Positions 19,507-28,127 of a stretch of DNA of 64,000 bases are shown here, piece after piece. Both the position numbers and the translations under genes were made by a program. The stretch comes from Syntrophaceae bacterium UBA5744 (lineage in GTDB: Bacteria; Desulfobacterota; Syntrophia; Syntrophales; UBA2192), in NCBI GenBank assembly GCA_002419215.1, contig DIFQ01000139.1, positions 227-64,226 on the forward strand, in the 5' to 3' direction. Each line of letters begins with the position of its first letter. Within the stretch, counting starts at the first letter, position 1. The notes under the pieces were generated by a model, which made no database searches, had not been told where the DNA came from, and saw only the letters and a list, made by a program, of their open reading frames with translations.

Positions 19507-21210
19507 TCATTTGCGGGTGCCCGTCCGGGCCTCGAGCCCCTCGATCTTCTCTTTGAGCCCCTTCATGTCGGGCTTGAGCTTCAGGGCCTTCTGATACTGT
19601 TCCAGGGCATCCTTGGGCTTTCCGGCCTTCATGTACGCATCGCCCAGGTGATCGGCGATGGCCGCATCTTCCGGCAGGATGGATGCCGCTTCCTTCAGGT
19701 ACTGGATGGCCTCGTCGATCCGGTTTTTCCGGTAGTAGACCCAGCCGAGGCTGTCGGTTATGAACCCATCGCCGGGCTTCAGGGACAGGGCCTTCTTGAT
19801 CTTGGCCTCGGCCTCATCGAGCTTGATCCCGCGGTCGGCCCAGCTGTATCCGATGAAGTTGAGGGCCTCCGGGTTGTCGGGGTTCTCCTTCAGGATTTCC
19901 TCCATCTCACGGATGCCCTCGTCGGGGCGTCCCGTCTTGTCGTAGATCATTCCGAGCCGGTAGCGCAGGTCGATGCTCTTCGGCGCCGCCGCAAGCCCCT
20001 CCTTGAGGGTTGTCTCGGACTCGGCGAGCTTGCCGTCGGCCTCATAGAGAGCGGCCAGCAGGCCATAGAGGGCTGCGTCGCTCTTCTTCGCGGCCAGGGC
20101 CTTCTTCGCCCGCTCGATGGCCTCGCCGGTCTTGCCCTGGCTCTTCAGGATGTAGCCGGCACGCATCTGGGCGCTTCCGAAAAGCGGCGAGGTGTTCGGG
20201 ATACGGTCGTATTCCCGGAGTGCCTCGTCCATCATCTTCCGTTCCTCGTAGGCTCCCCCGAGAAAATAGCGCGCTTCGTGGTCGTTGGGGGCGCTCGCCA
20301 GCAGGGTGTTCAGTTCCTCGACGGCGCGCTCGGGCTTTTGGGTTTCCATGAGGGCCAGGGCCAGCGTGAGGCGCGCCTCGCGGTTGCGGCTGTCGAGCTT
20401 CAGGACGCCCTCGAGAATCCCGATGGCCTCCTCGTACTTCTTCTCCCGGATGTCCAGTTTTGCCAGGCGCAGCCGGTATGCCATGCGCTGGGGGTGCTCA
20501 TCGATCAGCTGCCTGTAGCTCTTCCTCGCCTTCCCGGTTTCGTTCTGGATTTCGTAGAGCAGCGCGAGATCCGACAGGGCCGACTCGAAGCCCGGCTTCA
20601 GGGCGACGGCCTTCTCCATCCAGGCCGAGGCCTCCTTGTAGAGCTTCATCTCCCCGTAGATCTTGCCGAGATAGTAGTGCCCCATGACGCTCTTGGGGTC
20701 CTGCTCGAGGAGGGTCTTCAAAATTCCGACGGCTTCTTCGTAGCGCTTCGTCTCGGCGTAGATCACGCCGAGGTAGAGGTAGACGTCGTGATTTTTCGGG
20801 TCGAGGGCGATCACGCGCTTGTAGGCCCCGATGGCCCGGTCGTAGTCCTTCTTGAAGAGGTAGATGCTCCCCATGAGAGCGTAGGTTTCCACCTTGCCGG
20901 GGTTGTGGATGAGGGACTGCTCACAGACGGTAATCGCCCTGTCGAGATCCCCCATCTTCACGTAAAGAGAGGCCAACTCCGCGGCGAGGAAGGCGGACTT
21001 CGGGTCCAGAGAGAGGGCCTTCTCATATTCCTTGGCCGCCTCGGGGAGTTTTCCGTCCAGCATGAGCTGCGTGCCGAGGGAATAGTGATAGGTGGCCTCT
21101 CCGAAGGATCCCCCGGTCCCTGCGTCCTGTGCCGCTGCCGGAACGACAGGGCCCATCACCGCGACGAGGGCGATGGCCAGCAGGGCAGCGTTGCGAATCT
21201 TTTCTTTCAT
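19507..21210 (-). CDS. Exported multi-TPR protein
   Basis: The 567-residue protein has an N-terminal signal peptide (residues 1-27, AALLAIALVAVMGPVVPAAA) and then about fourteen tetratricopeptide repeats. The repeats are easy to see as recurring (G/A)xxYxxxxxxxxAxxxxxxALxLDPK units. Such proteins are periplasmic scaffolds for multi-protein assemblies. Its start overlaps the upstream YibQ-like gene by 4 nt. It belongs to the ctpA, yibQ-like, TPR, LolB-like run, suggesting a shared role in envelope assembly. No catalytic domain is seen. Confidence 0.85.
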   Translation of the reverse strand: MKEKIRNAALLAIALVAVMGPVVPAAAQDAGTGGSFGEATYHYSLGTQLMLDGKLPEAAKEYEKALSLDPKSAFLAAELASLYVKMGDLDRAITVCEQSLIHNPGKVETYALMGSIYLFKKDYDRAIGAYKRVIALDPKNHDVYLYLGVIYAETKRYEEAVGILKTLLEQDPKSVMGHYYLGKIYGEMKLYKEASAWMEKAVALKPGFESALSDLALLYEIQNETGKARKSYRQLIDEHPQRMAYRLRLAKLDIREKKYEEAIGILEGVLKLDSRNREARLTLALALMETQKPERAVEELNTLLASAPNDHEARYFLGGAYEERKMMDEALREYDRIPNTSPLFGSAQMRAGYILKSQGKTGEAIERAKKALAAKKSDAALYGLLAALYEADGKLAESETTLKEGLAAAPKSIDLRYRLGMIYDKTGRPDEGIREMEEILKENPDNPEALNFIGYSWADRGIKLDEAEAKIKKALSLKPGDGFITDSLGWVYYRKNRIDEAIQYLKEAASILPEDAAIADHLGDAYMKAGKPKDALEQYQKALKLKPDMKGLKEKIEGLEARTGTRK

Positions 21211-22157
21211 GGTGTCCTGTTCCTGTTCTGGTTTCCATCAGGCCCGCTTTTCCCCGGGCCTTGCCTGCTTTCGACCAGGGCGGAGAGGGGCACAAGCTCG
21301 ATTCCCCCGGACTTGAACCGCGGAATCATTTCCTCCAGGGCTGCAACCGTTTCTGGGTAAGGGTGCCCGATCAGGAGAAGCTCGTGCCAATCGTTGCGGG
21401 TCTCGAGGAGTTTCTCCAGGTGAACCCGGGCCCATCCCCGGTCCTCGGCATCGTCGATGAAAAGGTCCCGCGGCGTAAACGGGAGGGCTTCTTCGCGGGC
21501 CAGCTCCCGGGCTGCCGAGGCCTCCGTCGTCACGCTGTCCACGAAATAGAGACCTTGTCCGGACAGCACGTCAAAAACAACCCGGAGCGGTTCGCGCTCC
21601 TCCATGAACTTCGATCCCATGTGGTTGTTGACCCCTTCGGCATGGGGTACCGATTTCATGTCCTCTTCCACGGTCTTCCGGATCTCGCGGGCCGTCATGG
21701 AGGCGAAAAGGGCACCCCGCCCGGGATCGCGGTCCGGGTAACCGTGAGGTTCCATGGGGAGGTGGAGAAGGACCTCTTTCCCCGCGCGGTGAATCGCCTC
21801 GGCGGAAGACCTGGAGTGGGGCAGGCGCGGAAGGACGGAGAAGGCCAGGGGGGCATCAATGGCCAGAAGCCTTCTCAGTGCCCCGGGATCGTAGCCGATG
21901 TCATCGATGAGAATGGCGATCTTCTTCCTCTCGACCTTCCTCACGACGGCAGGGGGCGTGCCGGTGCGTTCCGACTCGGCGGCGTCGGGTGTTTTCTCCA
22001 CCGCCGGCGGGACCCCGGGAGGCGCGGGTGCGCTGCCGCGATCGCCGCCGGGGATCAGCCAGACGGCGACGATGCCCGCGATGCAGGCGATCAGGAGAGC
22101 GAGGGCCGTCCTCGTCCCCCGCCTTCCGGAGGAGCGCCTTTTCTTCCTTCGCTTCAA
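21207..22157 (-). CDS. Divergent polysaccharide deacetylase family protein (YibQ-like)
   Basis: The 316-residue protein has a basic N-terminus (KRRKKRRSSGRRGTR), one transmembrane or signal segment (about 17-35), a proline-rich linker and a divergent polysaccharide deacetylase domain (about 75-300). The IAILIDDIGYDP start of that domain, the HLPMEP motif and VNNHMGSKF are typical of the YibQ (DUF610) family. Its neighbours are usually CtpA and EnvC, pointing to peptidoglycan remodelling at division. The start is a TTG; no strong Shine-Dalgarno sequence is seen. It lies 13 nt after ctpA. Confidence 0.88.
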   Translation of the reverse strand: MKRRKKRRSSGRRGTRTALALLIACIAGIVAVWLIPGGDRGSAPAPPGVPPAVEKTPDAAESERTGTPPAVVRKVERKKIAILIDDIGYDPGALRRLLAIDAPLAFSVLPRLPHSRSSAEAIHRAGKEVLLHLPMEPHGYPDRDPGRGALFASMTAREIRKTVEEDMKSVPHAEGVNNHMGSKFMEEREPLRVVFDVLSGQGLYFVDSVTTEASAARELAREEALPFTPRDLFIDDAEDRGWARVHLEKLLETRNDWHELLLIGHPYPETVAALEEMIPRFKSGGIELVPLSALVESRQGPGKSGPDGNQNRNRTP

Positions 22158-22170
22158 GGGTCGTACCGGG

Positions 22171-23520
22171 CTATCCGTTCTTGCCGATGCGCTTGAATAC
22201 CTCCCAGCTCTTGAGGATGTCGACGGCGCTCTTCAGCTGGTTGTCCCGCTGGAGATCGGTTTTCTCCTTGCTCTTGTCTTTATCCTTGTCTTTGTCCTTG
22301 ACTTCGGCGGGCTTCTTTTCGGGCGGCTTCTTTTCGGTTTCACGATCCCCTTTGATGTGGCCCTTGAGGTCCTTCTCTCGCAGCATCTGGGCATCGGCCG
22401 TCTCGGGGCCGTCGGCCTGGCGGATCATCTCGACGACGATGTCGGGCTTGATGCCCTCGGCCTGGATGGAGCGGCCCTTGGGGGTGAAGTACTTGGCCGT
22501 CGTCAGTTTCAGGGCAGAGCCGTCCTCGAGGGGGATCACGGTCTGCACCGAGCCTTTCCCGAAGGTCTGCATCCCCAGCACGATGGCCCGGCCGTTGTCC
22601 TGCAGGGCTCCCGCGAGAATCTCCGAGGCGCTGGCCGTGCCCTCGTTCACGAGGACCACCATGGGGACCGTGGGCTCGGTGCCGTCATCCTTTGCGACGA
22701 ACTTGCTCTCGATGGCCTTCACGCGGCCTTTCGTCGAGACGATGGTACCCGATTTGAGGAACGCGTCGGAGGTCTTCACGGCCTGGTCGAGGAGCCCTCC
22801 GGGGTTGTTCCGGACGTCGACGACGATCCCCTTGAGGTCGCTGGACTTGCCGTTGACCTGCTGGAGGGCCTTCCGAAGCTCATCCAGGGTCGATTCCTGG
22901 AAGGAGGAGATACGGATGTAGCCGATGTTGCCCTCGTACATATTGTTTTTCACGCTCTTGATCTTGATCACGGCGCGGGTGATGACGTAATCCTTGGGCT
23001 CCTTCATGTCCTTGCGCAGAATCGTCAGGGTCACCTTGGTGTTTTCGGGGCCGCGCATCTTCTTCACGGCGTCCTGGATGGTCATCCCCTTCGTGATCTG
23101 GCCGTCGATCTTCACGATCCGGTCGCCGGACTGGAGTCCTGCCTTGAAGGCGGGAGTGTCCTCGATGGGGGAGACGACGGTGAGCTGGTCGTTCTGCATG
23201 GCAATCACGATCCCCAGCCCCCCGAAGGTCCCGCTCGTGTCCACCTGGAGCTCCTTGTACTGCTCCGGTGTCAGGAAGGAGCTGTGGGGGTCCAGAGACT
23301 TGATCATCCCTGTTACGGCCTCGTTGATCAGTTTCTTCTGCTTGACCTCTTCGACGTAATTTTTCTCGACGATGTCGAGGACTTCGTTGAAGATCTTGAG
23401 ACTCTTATACGTGGATGAGTCCACAGCCGACACCCGGCTGTCGCCATAAGGGCCGAGGACAATGAACAGCGTGAAAAGAAGGCAGAGGGTCAGGAAAAGT
23501 TTACCCTTGGCATTTTTCAT
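22171..23520 (-). CDS. S41 family C-terminal processing peptidase
   Basis: This is a periplasmic Ser-Lys protease of the CtpA/Prc family. The 449-residue precursor has a signal peptide (about 1-32), a PDZ domain (about 90-170, with GLGIVIAMQNDQLTVVSPI) and the S41 core, with the nucleophile serine in NEGTASASEILAGAL and the lysine in TFGKGSVQT. The C-terminal tail (about 385-425) is a low-complexity Lys/Asp/Glu run. An ATG ten codons upstream is possible, but GGAGG 9 nt before 23520 fixes this start. It heads the envelope cluster that continues into the YibQ-like gene. Confidence 0.93.
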   Translation of the reverse strand: MKNAKGKLFLTLCLLFTLFIVLGPYGDSRVSAVDSSTYKSLKIFNEVLDIVEKNYVEEVKQKKLINEAVTGMIKSLDPHSSFLTPEQYKELQVDTSGTFGGLGIVIAMQNDQLTVVSPIEDTPAFKAGLQSGDRIVKIDGQITKGMTIQDAVKKMRGPENTKVTLTILRKDMKEPKDYVITRAVIKIKSVKNNMYEGNIGYIRISSFQESTLDELRKALQQVNGKSSDLKGIVVDVRNNPGGLLDQAVKTSDAFLKSGTIVSTKGRVKAIESKFVAKDDGTEPTVPMVVLVNEGTASASEILAGALQDNGRAIVLGMQTFGKGSVQTVIPLEDGSALKLTTAKYFTPKGRSIQAEGIKPDIVVEMIRQADGPETADAQMLREKDLKGHIKGDRETEKKPPEKKPAEVKDKDKDKDKSKEKTDLQRDNQLKSAVDILKSWEVFKRIGKNG

Positions 23521-23614
23521 CGATGAAAACCTCCATGAAACCGCGAACATATTGCGTAATAAGTAAAACTAGCACGTTTTCATGAAATGTCCATGAATAT
23601 TTTGGGAACAAAAA

Positions 23615-23737
23615 AGTGTCTTAGTGAAAAAAAGTGTCTGAGTGTCTGAGTGAAGAAAAGAGATCATAACTGGGCCAGGAACTGCCGAATGTTGGTTTCT
23701 TCACTTAAACACTTAGACACTCAAGCACTTAGACACT
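23615..23737. repeat. Octad palindromic element, AGTGTCTN family
   Basis: The left side, 23615-23656, holds AGTGTCTN and AGTGAANA units with a 2-nt slip. The right side, 23706-23737, has exactly four NNNNCACT units, with a fifth possible at 23698. The element fills the gap between the FlhG-like gene and ctpA. Confidence 0.8.
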
Positions 23738-23756
23738 TGCTTTCCTTTGTGGCTTG

Positions 23757-24578
23757 TCAATGCAATACGCCCCGGGGAACCTGCTCCGGTGTCGGCACGG
23801 CCAGACCCTTGGTTAGGGGCTTTCCCCAGCGGCTTACGGCCCCGGCAATCCGGTCGAAACAGGCCACTGTTTTCGATCCGGGGTCGGCAAGGACGAGAGG
23901 CTCCTGACGGAGAATGGATCTCGGCACCGCCTCGTCCCGGCAGATGGGGCCCAGGTAATCCAGGGAAAACCCCAGGAACCGCCGTGCGATCCCGTCCACG
24001 TGGTGAAAGATCTTTTGCCCCTCGCGCTCGTCGGCCACGGCATTGGCGATGAGGCTGAAGGTGTCCCGCCCGAAGACCTGATGCAGGACCTTCATCATGG
24101 CGTAGGCATCGGTAATCGACGTGAGTTCCCGGTTGAGGACGACGATGTTGCGGGGCGCCAGCAGATTGAACTGAAGGACCGTCTCGGCGATCCCGGCTCC
24201 CGTATCGAGCAGGATGACGTCGTAGCCCTCCTGGGAGAGGACCACGTTTTTTACGATCTGGATCTTCTCGTAGAGCAGCTGGGCCATCTCGCGCACGCCG
24301 GAGCAGGCGGGCAGAAGGTCGAACCCGCCCTTCACGGGGATGATGACGTCCTCCGCGCGTGCCTGGCCGAAGAGGACATCCTTCAGGGTCAGCTGCGGGT
24401 AGATGCCCAGCATGATGTCCACATTGGCGAGCCCCAGGTCGCAGTCCACCACGAGAACCTTCCGGCCCTGTGCGGCCAGGGTCGTGGCGAGGTTGACCGT
24501 GACGAAAGTCTTGCCGACGCCGCCTTTGCCGCTGGTGACGGTGGCGATGATCGGTGTCTTGCTTGGGGCAGGGGTCAT
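23757..24578 (-). CDS. MinD/FlhG-family P-loop ATPase
   Basis: The 273-residue protein has the deviant Walker A motif TSGKGGVGKT (near residues 15-24), a VVDCDLGLANVDIMLG switch (near 45-60) and the DVILLDTGAG Walker B/switch region. This pattern is closest to FlhG (YlxH), which controls flagellar number and placement, rather than to MinD. The C-terminal amphipathic membrane helix of MinD is not evident. No flagellar or min gene is near. It follows the diguanylate cyclase gene after a 140-nt gap with an octad palindrome. Confidence 0.85.
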   Translation of the reverse strand: MTPAPSKTPIIATVTSGKGGVGKTFVTVNLATTLAAQGRKVLVVDCDLGLANVDIMLGIYPQLTLKDVLFGQARAEDVIIPVKGGFDLLPACSGVREMAQLLYEKIQIVKNVVLSQEGYDVILLDTGAGIAETVLQFNLLAPRNIVVLNRELTSITDAYAMMKVLHQVFGRDTFSLIANAVADEREGQKIFHHVDGIARRFLGFSLDYLGPICRDEAVPRSILRQEPLVLADPGSKTVACFDRIAGAVSRWGKPLTKGLAVPTPEQVPRGVLH

Positions 24579-24622
24579 TTCGCTCTCACATAACCGGCAC
24601 TCCGCGCGGCGCGGTATCGACG

Positions 24623-24728
24623 CAGAAGGTAAGAGGGTAAGAGGGTAAGAAGGTTGGACAAGCGGAGAACAGGCTTTCTTGCCACAGCTTCATCCAACGT
24701 TCTCACCCTCTCACCTTCTCACCCTCTG
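24623..24728. repeat. Octad palindromic element, GGGTAAGA family
   Basis: The arms 24623-24654 and 24697-24728 are four octads each (AAGAGGGT twice on the left; ACCCTCTC and ACCTTCTC on the right). The right arm extends into the 3' end of the diguanylate cyclase gene, whose TGA stop (24719-24721) lies inside it. Confidence 0.85.
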
Positions 24729-25582
24729 CTTGGCGAAGCCGTCTCCAGGCTGAACAGCGCCTCACGTTCGTTGCGCGCCACCGCCCCCCGCTGGCGGGCC
24801 TGCGTCGAAGCCTGTGCGGGGTGGCTGATGCGATTCTTTCCGGCCTTCTTGGCCCGATACAATTCACTATCGGCTTGTTTGAAGAATTCTTCAGCGCCGA
24901 CCGGGCTGGATGGCTCGAAGGCGGCGAGGCCGAAGCTTGCCGAGACCCGCACGGCCATCTTCCAGGTGAAGTGGGCAGTGAATTCCCTGAGCCGATTCGC
25001 GATGCCGATGCCGTCCAGCAGCGACGTGGCGGGCATGATGACGGCAAACTCGTCGCCGCCGTAGCGGCAGACGAAGTCCGTGGGGCGCAGCTTTTCACGG
25101 ATTAGCCCGCCCATCTGGATGAGAAACCGGTCACCCTCGTCGTGGCCGAGCCGGTCGTTGATCTCCTTGAAATTGTCGAAGTCGATGATCATCAGGCTGC
25201 AGGGCAGCCCCGTTCGCCGTGACCGCGCCATCTCGATCTCGAGCTGGATCGAGAAAAACCGCTTGTTGTACAGCCCCGTGAGGTCGTCGCTCAGGCTGAG
25301 CGACTTCAATTGCCTGTTCTCGCGCTCGAGCGCCGCGATGCGGCGCAGGAGGTCCTCGCCCGGATCGACGACCAAGTCGGCAGCGGAGGCAAGAAATTCC
25401 CGGTCCTTCGATGAAAGCCCCTCGGCCAGGATGACAAAGGCCTCCGACGGGGAACCTTTCCCGGGGCGCAACCAGGCCTTGAGCGTCCGGTTCTCCCCGA
25501 GAATCGCGTTGAGGGACCGGCGCCTTTTTGCACCGGGAGACTTTGAATTTGCTTTCTTTTTTGCTTTCGACGTCGTCGGCAT
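24719..25582 (-). CDS. Diguanylate cyclase (GGDEF domain)
   Basis: The 287-residue soluble protein makes cyclic di-GMP from two GTP. A Lys/Arg-rich N-terminus and a helical region (about 20-95) precede the GGDEF domain (about 96-255; SLSDDLTGLYNKRFF start). The active site RYGGDEF is intact, and an RxxD inhibitory site (RPTD) lies five residues before it, so product feedback is expected. No sensor domain is recognisable. The last few codons (ETASPSRG) are encoded by an octad repeat arm. Confidence 0.92.
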   Translation of the reverse strand: MPTTSKAKKKANSKSPGAKRRRSLNAILGENRTLKAWLRPGKGSPSEAFVILAEGLSSKDREFLASAADLVVDPGEDLLRRIAALERENRQLKSLSLSDDLTGLYNKRFFSIQLEIEMARSRRTGLPCSLMIIDFDNFKEINDRLGHDEGDRFLIQMGGLIREKLRPTDFVCRYGGDEFAVIMPATSLLDGIGIANRLREFTAHFTWKMAVRVSASFGLAAFEPSSPVGAEEFFKQADSELYRAKKAGKNRISHPAQASTQARQRGAVARNEREALFSLETASPSRG

Positions 25583-25595
25583 GGACCCTTGGGAT

Positions 25596-25630
25596 CGTCA
25601 TTGCGGGCATGGCGAGGCAATCTCTCGGAT
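25596..25630. repeat. Short intergenic repeat, CATTGCGAGG-type
   Basis: CATTGCGGGCATGGCGAGGC followed by AATC is one copy of the common short intergenic repeat with CATTGCGAG...GCAATC ends. A better-formed copy is at 37167-37206. Confidence 0.5.
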
Positions 25631-25731
25631 TGCATTATCGCCAATGCCCATATGCAATGACCGGTTTATGGAGCTGAAGTCTGCAAAAAAGGTGCCCGGA
25701 ACCGGGCGGATGAGGGGCAAAGTCTGAATTG

Positions 25732-25830
25732 GGTCTAGGGTCTCGGGTATAGGGTCTGAAGGTACTAAAGATTGTTTATAGATGAAATCTTATACCATCC
25801 CGATACCCGAGCCCCGATACCCGAAACCCT
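25732..25830. repeat. Heptad palindromic element
   Basis: The left arm, 25732-25755, has three heptads plus GGG. The right arm, 25800-25830, has four heptads plus CCC. The spacer has an AAAGATT/AATCTT hairpin related to that of 18386-18477. It lies between the lipoprotein gene at 25836 and the diguanylate cyclase gene, 5 nt from the lipoprotein stop. Confidence 0.85.
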
Positions 25831-25835
25831 GTCTT

Positions 25836-26228
25836 CTAAGGTGTTTTCATGTTCCGGCGCTGCATCTCCACGCGGACCTCGGCCCGTCGGTTTCGCAGTT
25901 CGTCGGATCCGCCGCCTCCGACGGGAGTCGATGTGGAGACGCCGACACCCACGCCGCCTCCGCTGCCGGAGCCCCAGCCGCCGCCCCAGCTGCCGCCGCC
26001 GATGCCGATACCGACGGACGAAGAGGGACCCGAGCGCTCCCGGCGGTCGATCTCCTCGGTAAGGCGGTAGTAGTAGAGAAGCAGCTCGTCATTGTCCATC
26101 TTTCTGAAATCCTGGGCAATGAGCGTCCCCGCTTCGCTTCCTGCCTGATTCGCGCAGCCGGTCAGGCCGAGTGAGGCCAGAAGGACAAGGAGCGCAAGAA
26201 AAGAAAACGTTATCTTCTTTGTCTGCAT
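25836..26228 (-). CDS. Small glycine-rich lipoprotein
   Basis: The 130-residue lipoprotein has lipobox LTGC (cysteine near residue 25). A short helical region (about 35-62, FRKMDNDELLLYYYRLTEEI) is followed by a low-complexity Gly/Ser/Val stretch (about 68-105) and a charged C-terminus ending RRNMKTP. The ATG at 26228 has AAAGGA upstream. I do not recognise the family; the low-complexity part may be a flexible linker. It is divergent from the TPR-barrel gene at 26460. Confidence 0.7.
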   Translation of the reverse strand: MQTKKITFSFLALLVLLASLGLTGCANQAGSEAGTLIAQDFRKMDNDELLLYYYRLTEEIDRRERSGPSSSVGIGIGGGSWGGGWGSGSGGGVGVGVSTSTPVGGGGSDELRNRRAEVRVEMQRRNMKTP

Positions 26229-26459
26229 GGCCGTTCCTTTCACGGTGAGGGTAATGAGAGTATAGAAGGGTCTCGGGGGTGTTGTCAATTCACAACAGGA
26301 GCCATCGCTGCCGGTCAGCGCAATGCCGATGCCGTCTGCAGGTATTTTTTGCCTTGCAGCTTGCGGCTCGTGGCTTCTCGTCACGGGGTATGCAATTTGC
26401 AATCAGAACGGCATTCCGTCTGGAAGATTCATATCGCAACCTTTTGGGGGAAATCGACG

Positions 26460-27734
26460 ATGAACCTGAGACAGCGTATTGTTGTTTGCCTGCTCGTCCT
26501 GTTGGTTGCGCCTTCCGCAGCGCCGGCGCAGGCGGAGCCGGCCAGGCTCGATGCATCCGTATACAAAGCCTGCTTTTCCTCCGGAGCGGCGAAAGCGGAA
26601 GATGTGATCGCCGCGTGCAGCGCCATCGTGGACAATAATCCCCGGGCCGCCGAGGCGTTCTACAACCGCGGCGTCGTCCGCATGGGGCTCAATCAGCTCG
26701 ACGGGGCGCTGGCCGACTTCAGCAGGGCCATCGAACTCAATCCGCGGGACCCCGATGCCTGGAACAACCGCGGCCTCGTGAACGATCGGCTCGGCCGGCC
26801 GGCCGAGGCCGTATTCGATTTCTCCCGGGCCATCGAAATCGACGATGCCTACGGGAAGGGATACAACAACCGCGGCCGCGTCTATATCAGGCTGGGGCGC
26901 ACTGCAGAGGCTGACCGGGATTTGAAAAAGGCGGCCGGACTGGGAGTGAAGGAGGCCGAGAGCTACCTGAAGTCCGGGGGCATCGCCTTCGCCATCCCGC
27001 ACCGCTTCGAGTTGGCCTTTTCCTGGTCCCGCTATGACTACAAGGAGGATCTCATCCCTCCCCTCAAGAGCACGGAAACGGGCTGGGTCCCCCAGGTGCG
27101 GCTGGGCTACAGCTACATGGCCGACGACCGGTTCTACTTCCGGGCCTTCGGCGACGCGTCGGTGGCCGATGATGACACGGACTACGACGGCTCCACGATG
27201 GGCGGCGCACCGCTGAAGGACACCACCCGCAACGATTTCGCCCGCCTCGAAATCAACGCGGGGCATACCTTCAAGGGCAATCTCCCTGTATCCATCACCC
27301 CCTATGCGGGAGTGGGCTGGCGCTACTGGAAGCGCGACATCGGCTACAACGAATTCTACAGCTGGTGGTACCTCCCCGTGGGGGTCAAGGTCCTCTACCC
27401 GATGGCGGAGAGATTTACAATCGGGCTCAATGCCTCCGTGAACTTCATGTTCGACGGCCGCATGACCATTTCCTACAAGGACGACACCTTTGCCAACACC
27501 ACGCTGCGACTGGGAAACCGGCCGGGCGGCCTCGTGGAGCTGCCCGTGAGCTGGCGGCCCCGGGTGAACTGGGCCTTCACGGTAACGCCGTGGTACGAAT
27601 ACAGCGAGATTGGCGAAAGCCCCTGGGAGCGATTTTATTATGCGGATGGGACCTACACGGGCTTTGTGGTGCGTGAGCCCTCGAGCCGGACGCATCAGCA
27701 CGGGGTGAGGGTCTCGACGGAGTACCTGTTTTGA
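26460..27734 (+). CDS. Exported TPR protein with C-terminal outer-membrane beta-barrel
   Basis: The 424-residue precursor has a signal peptide (1-26), two to three TPR repeats (about 58-165, with RAAEAFYNRGVVRMGLNQLD) and then about 240 residues of alternating aromatic strands ending in STEYLF, the terminal aromatic signature of outer-membrane barrels. Strands such as VPQVRLGYSYMADDRFYFRA are typical. The fusion of TPR and barrel suggests a protein-binding periplasmic head on an outer-membrane protein. GGGGGA precedes the ATG. Function is unknown. Confidence 0.72.
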   Translation: MNLRQRIVVCLLVLLVAPSAAPAQAEPARLDASVYKACFSSGAAKAEDVIAACSAIVDNNPRAAEAFYNRGVVRMGLNQLDGALADFSRAIELNPRDPDAWNNRGLVNDRLGRPAEAVFDFSRAIEIDDAYGKGYNNRGRVYIRLGRTAEADRDLKKAAGLGVKEAESYLKSGGIAFAIPHRFELAFSWSRYDYKEDLIPPLKSTETGWVPQVRLGYSYMADDRFYFRAFGDASVADDDTDYDGSTMGGAPLKDTTRNDFARLEINAGHTFKGNLPVSITPYAGVGWRYWKRDIGYNEFYSWWYLPVGVKVLYPMAERFTIGLNASVNFMFDGRMTISYKDDTFANTTLRLGNRPGGLVELPVSWRPRVNWAFTVTPWYEYSEIGESPWERFYYADGTYTGFVVREPSSRTHQHGVRVSTEYLF

Positions 27735-27778
27735 AAAGGGTCCAGTGACGGAAAAGAAGTGCCTGAGTGAAGAATCAG

Positions 27779-27914
27779 GGGATTCAGGATTCAGGAATCC
27801 GGCTTCTGGATATAAGAAAAAGGGAAATCGTAGATCGCCGCGCCCTCGACAGGCTCGGCCTCGCGATGACTTTTTTGGTTGTATCTTTGTCCCGAGACCC
27901 GATTCCCGAATCCC
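27779..27914. repeat. Heptad palindromic element, GGATTCA variant
   Basis: The left array (27779-27806) has period 7 with units such as GGGATTC, AGGATTC and AGGAATC. The right array (27891-27914) has CCCGAGA, CCCGATT and CCCGAAT plus CCC. The two are weakly complementary. Confidence 0.55.
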
Positions 27915-27965
27915 GGCGCGAAGCGGTTGTGCCGAGCCTCGCGAGGTGTGGTGCGCTTGAGTAGA

Positions 27966-28006
27966 AAATCCCCCTCCGTCCCCCCGGGATGCAGGGGGAT
28001 TTGTTT
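27966..28006 (+). terminator. Intrinsic terminator downstream of TPR-barrel gene
   Basis: The 10-bp stem AAATCCCCCT (27966-27975) / AGGGGGATTT (27993-28002) is followed by GTTTT. Confidence 0.65.
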
Positions 28007-28127
28007 TGCACGAAGAAAACGCGAATGGTATAAGAAGAGTGGCCGGGTGTTGTCCCGGCTTTCATGTACCCGATGGAAAGTTCGAGGCTCGAGGACCGAG
28101 GCGCGAGGAAGAAGGAGGGACGAACGG

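Larger units (their letters stand above)
27735..28127. other. Intergenic region with repeats and terminator
   Basis: The gap between the TPR-barrel gene and the MaoC gene holds a degenerate heptad palindrome (27779-27914), a segment resembling the CATTGCGAG-type repeat near 27841-27870 and a terminator (27966-28002). No coding region is supported; the open frames here run through repeats. Confidence 0.6.

Noticed and set aside
19498..21360. 620-codon open frame on the plus strand
   Set aside because: Antisense shadow of the TPR gene; its low-complexity Leu/Gly/Val composition mirrors the repeats.
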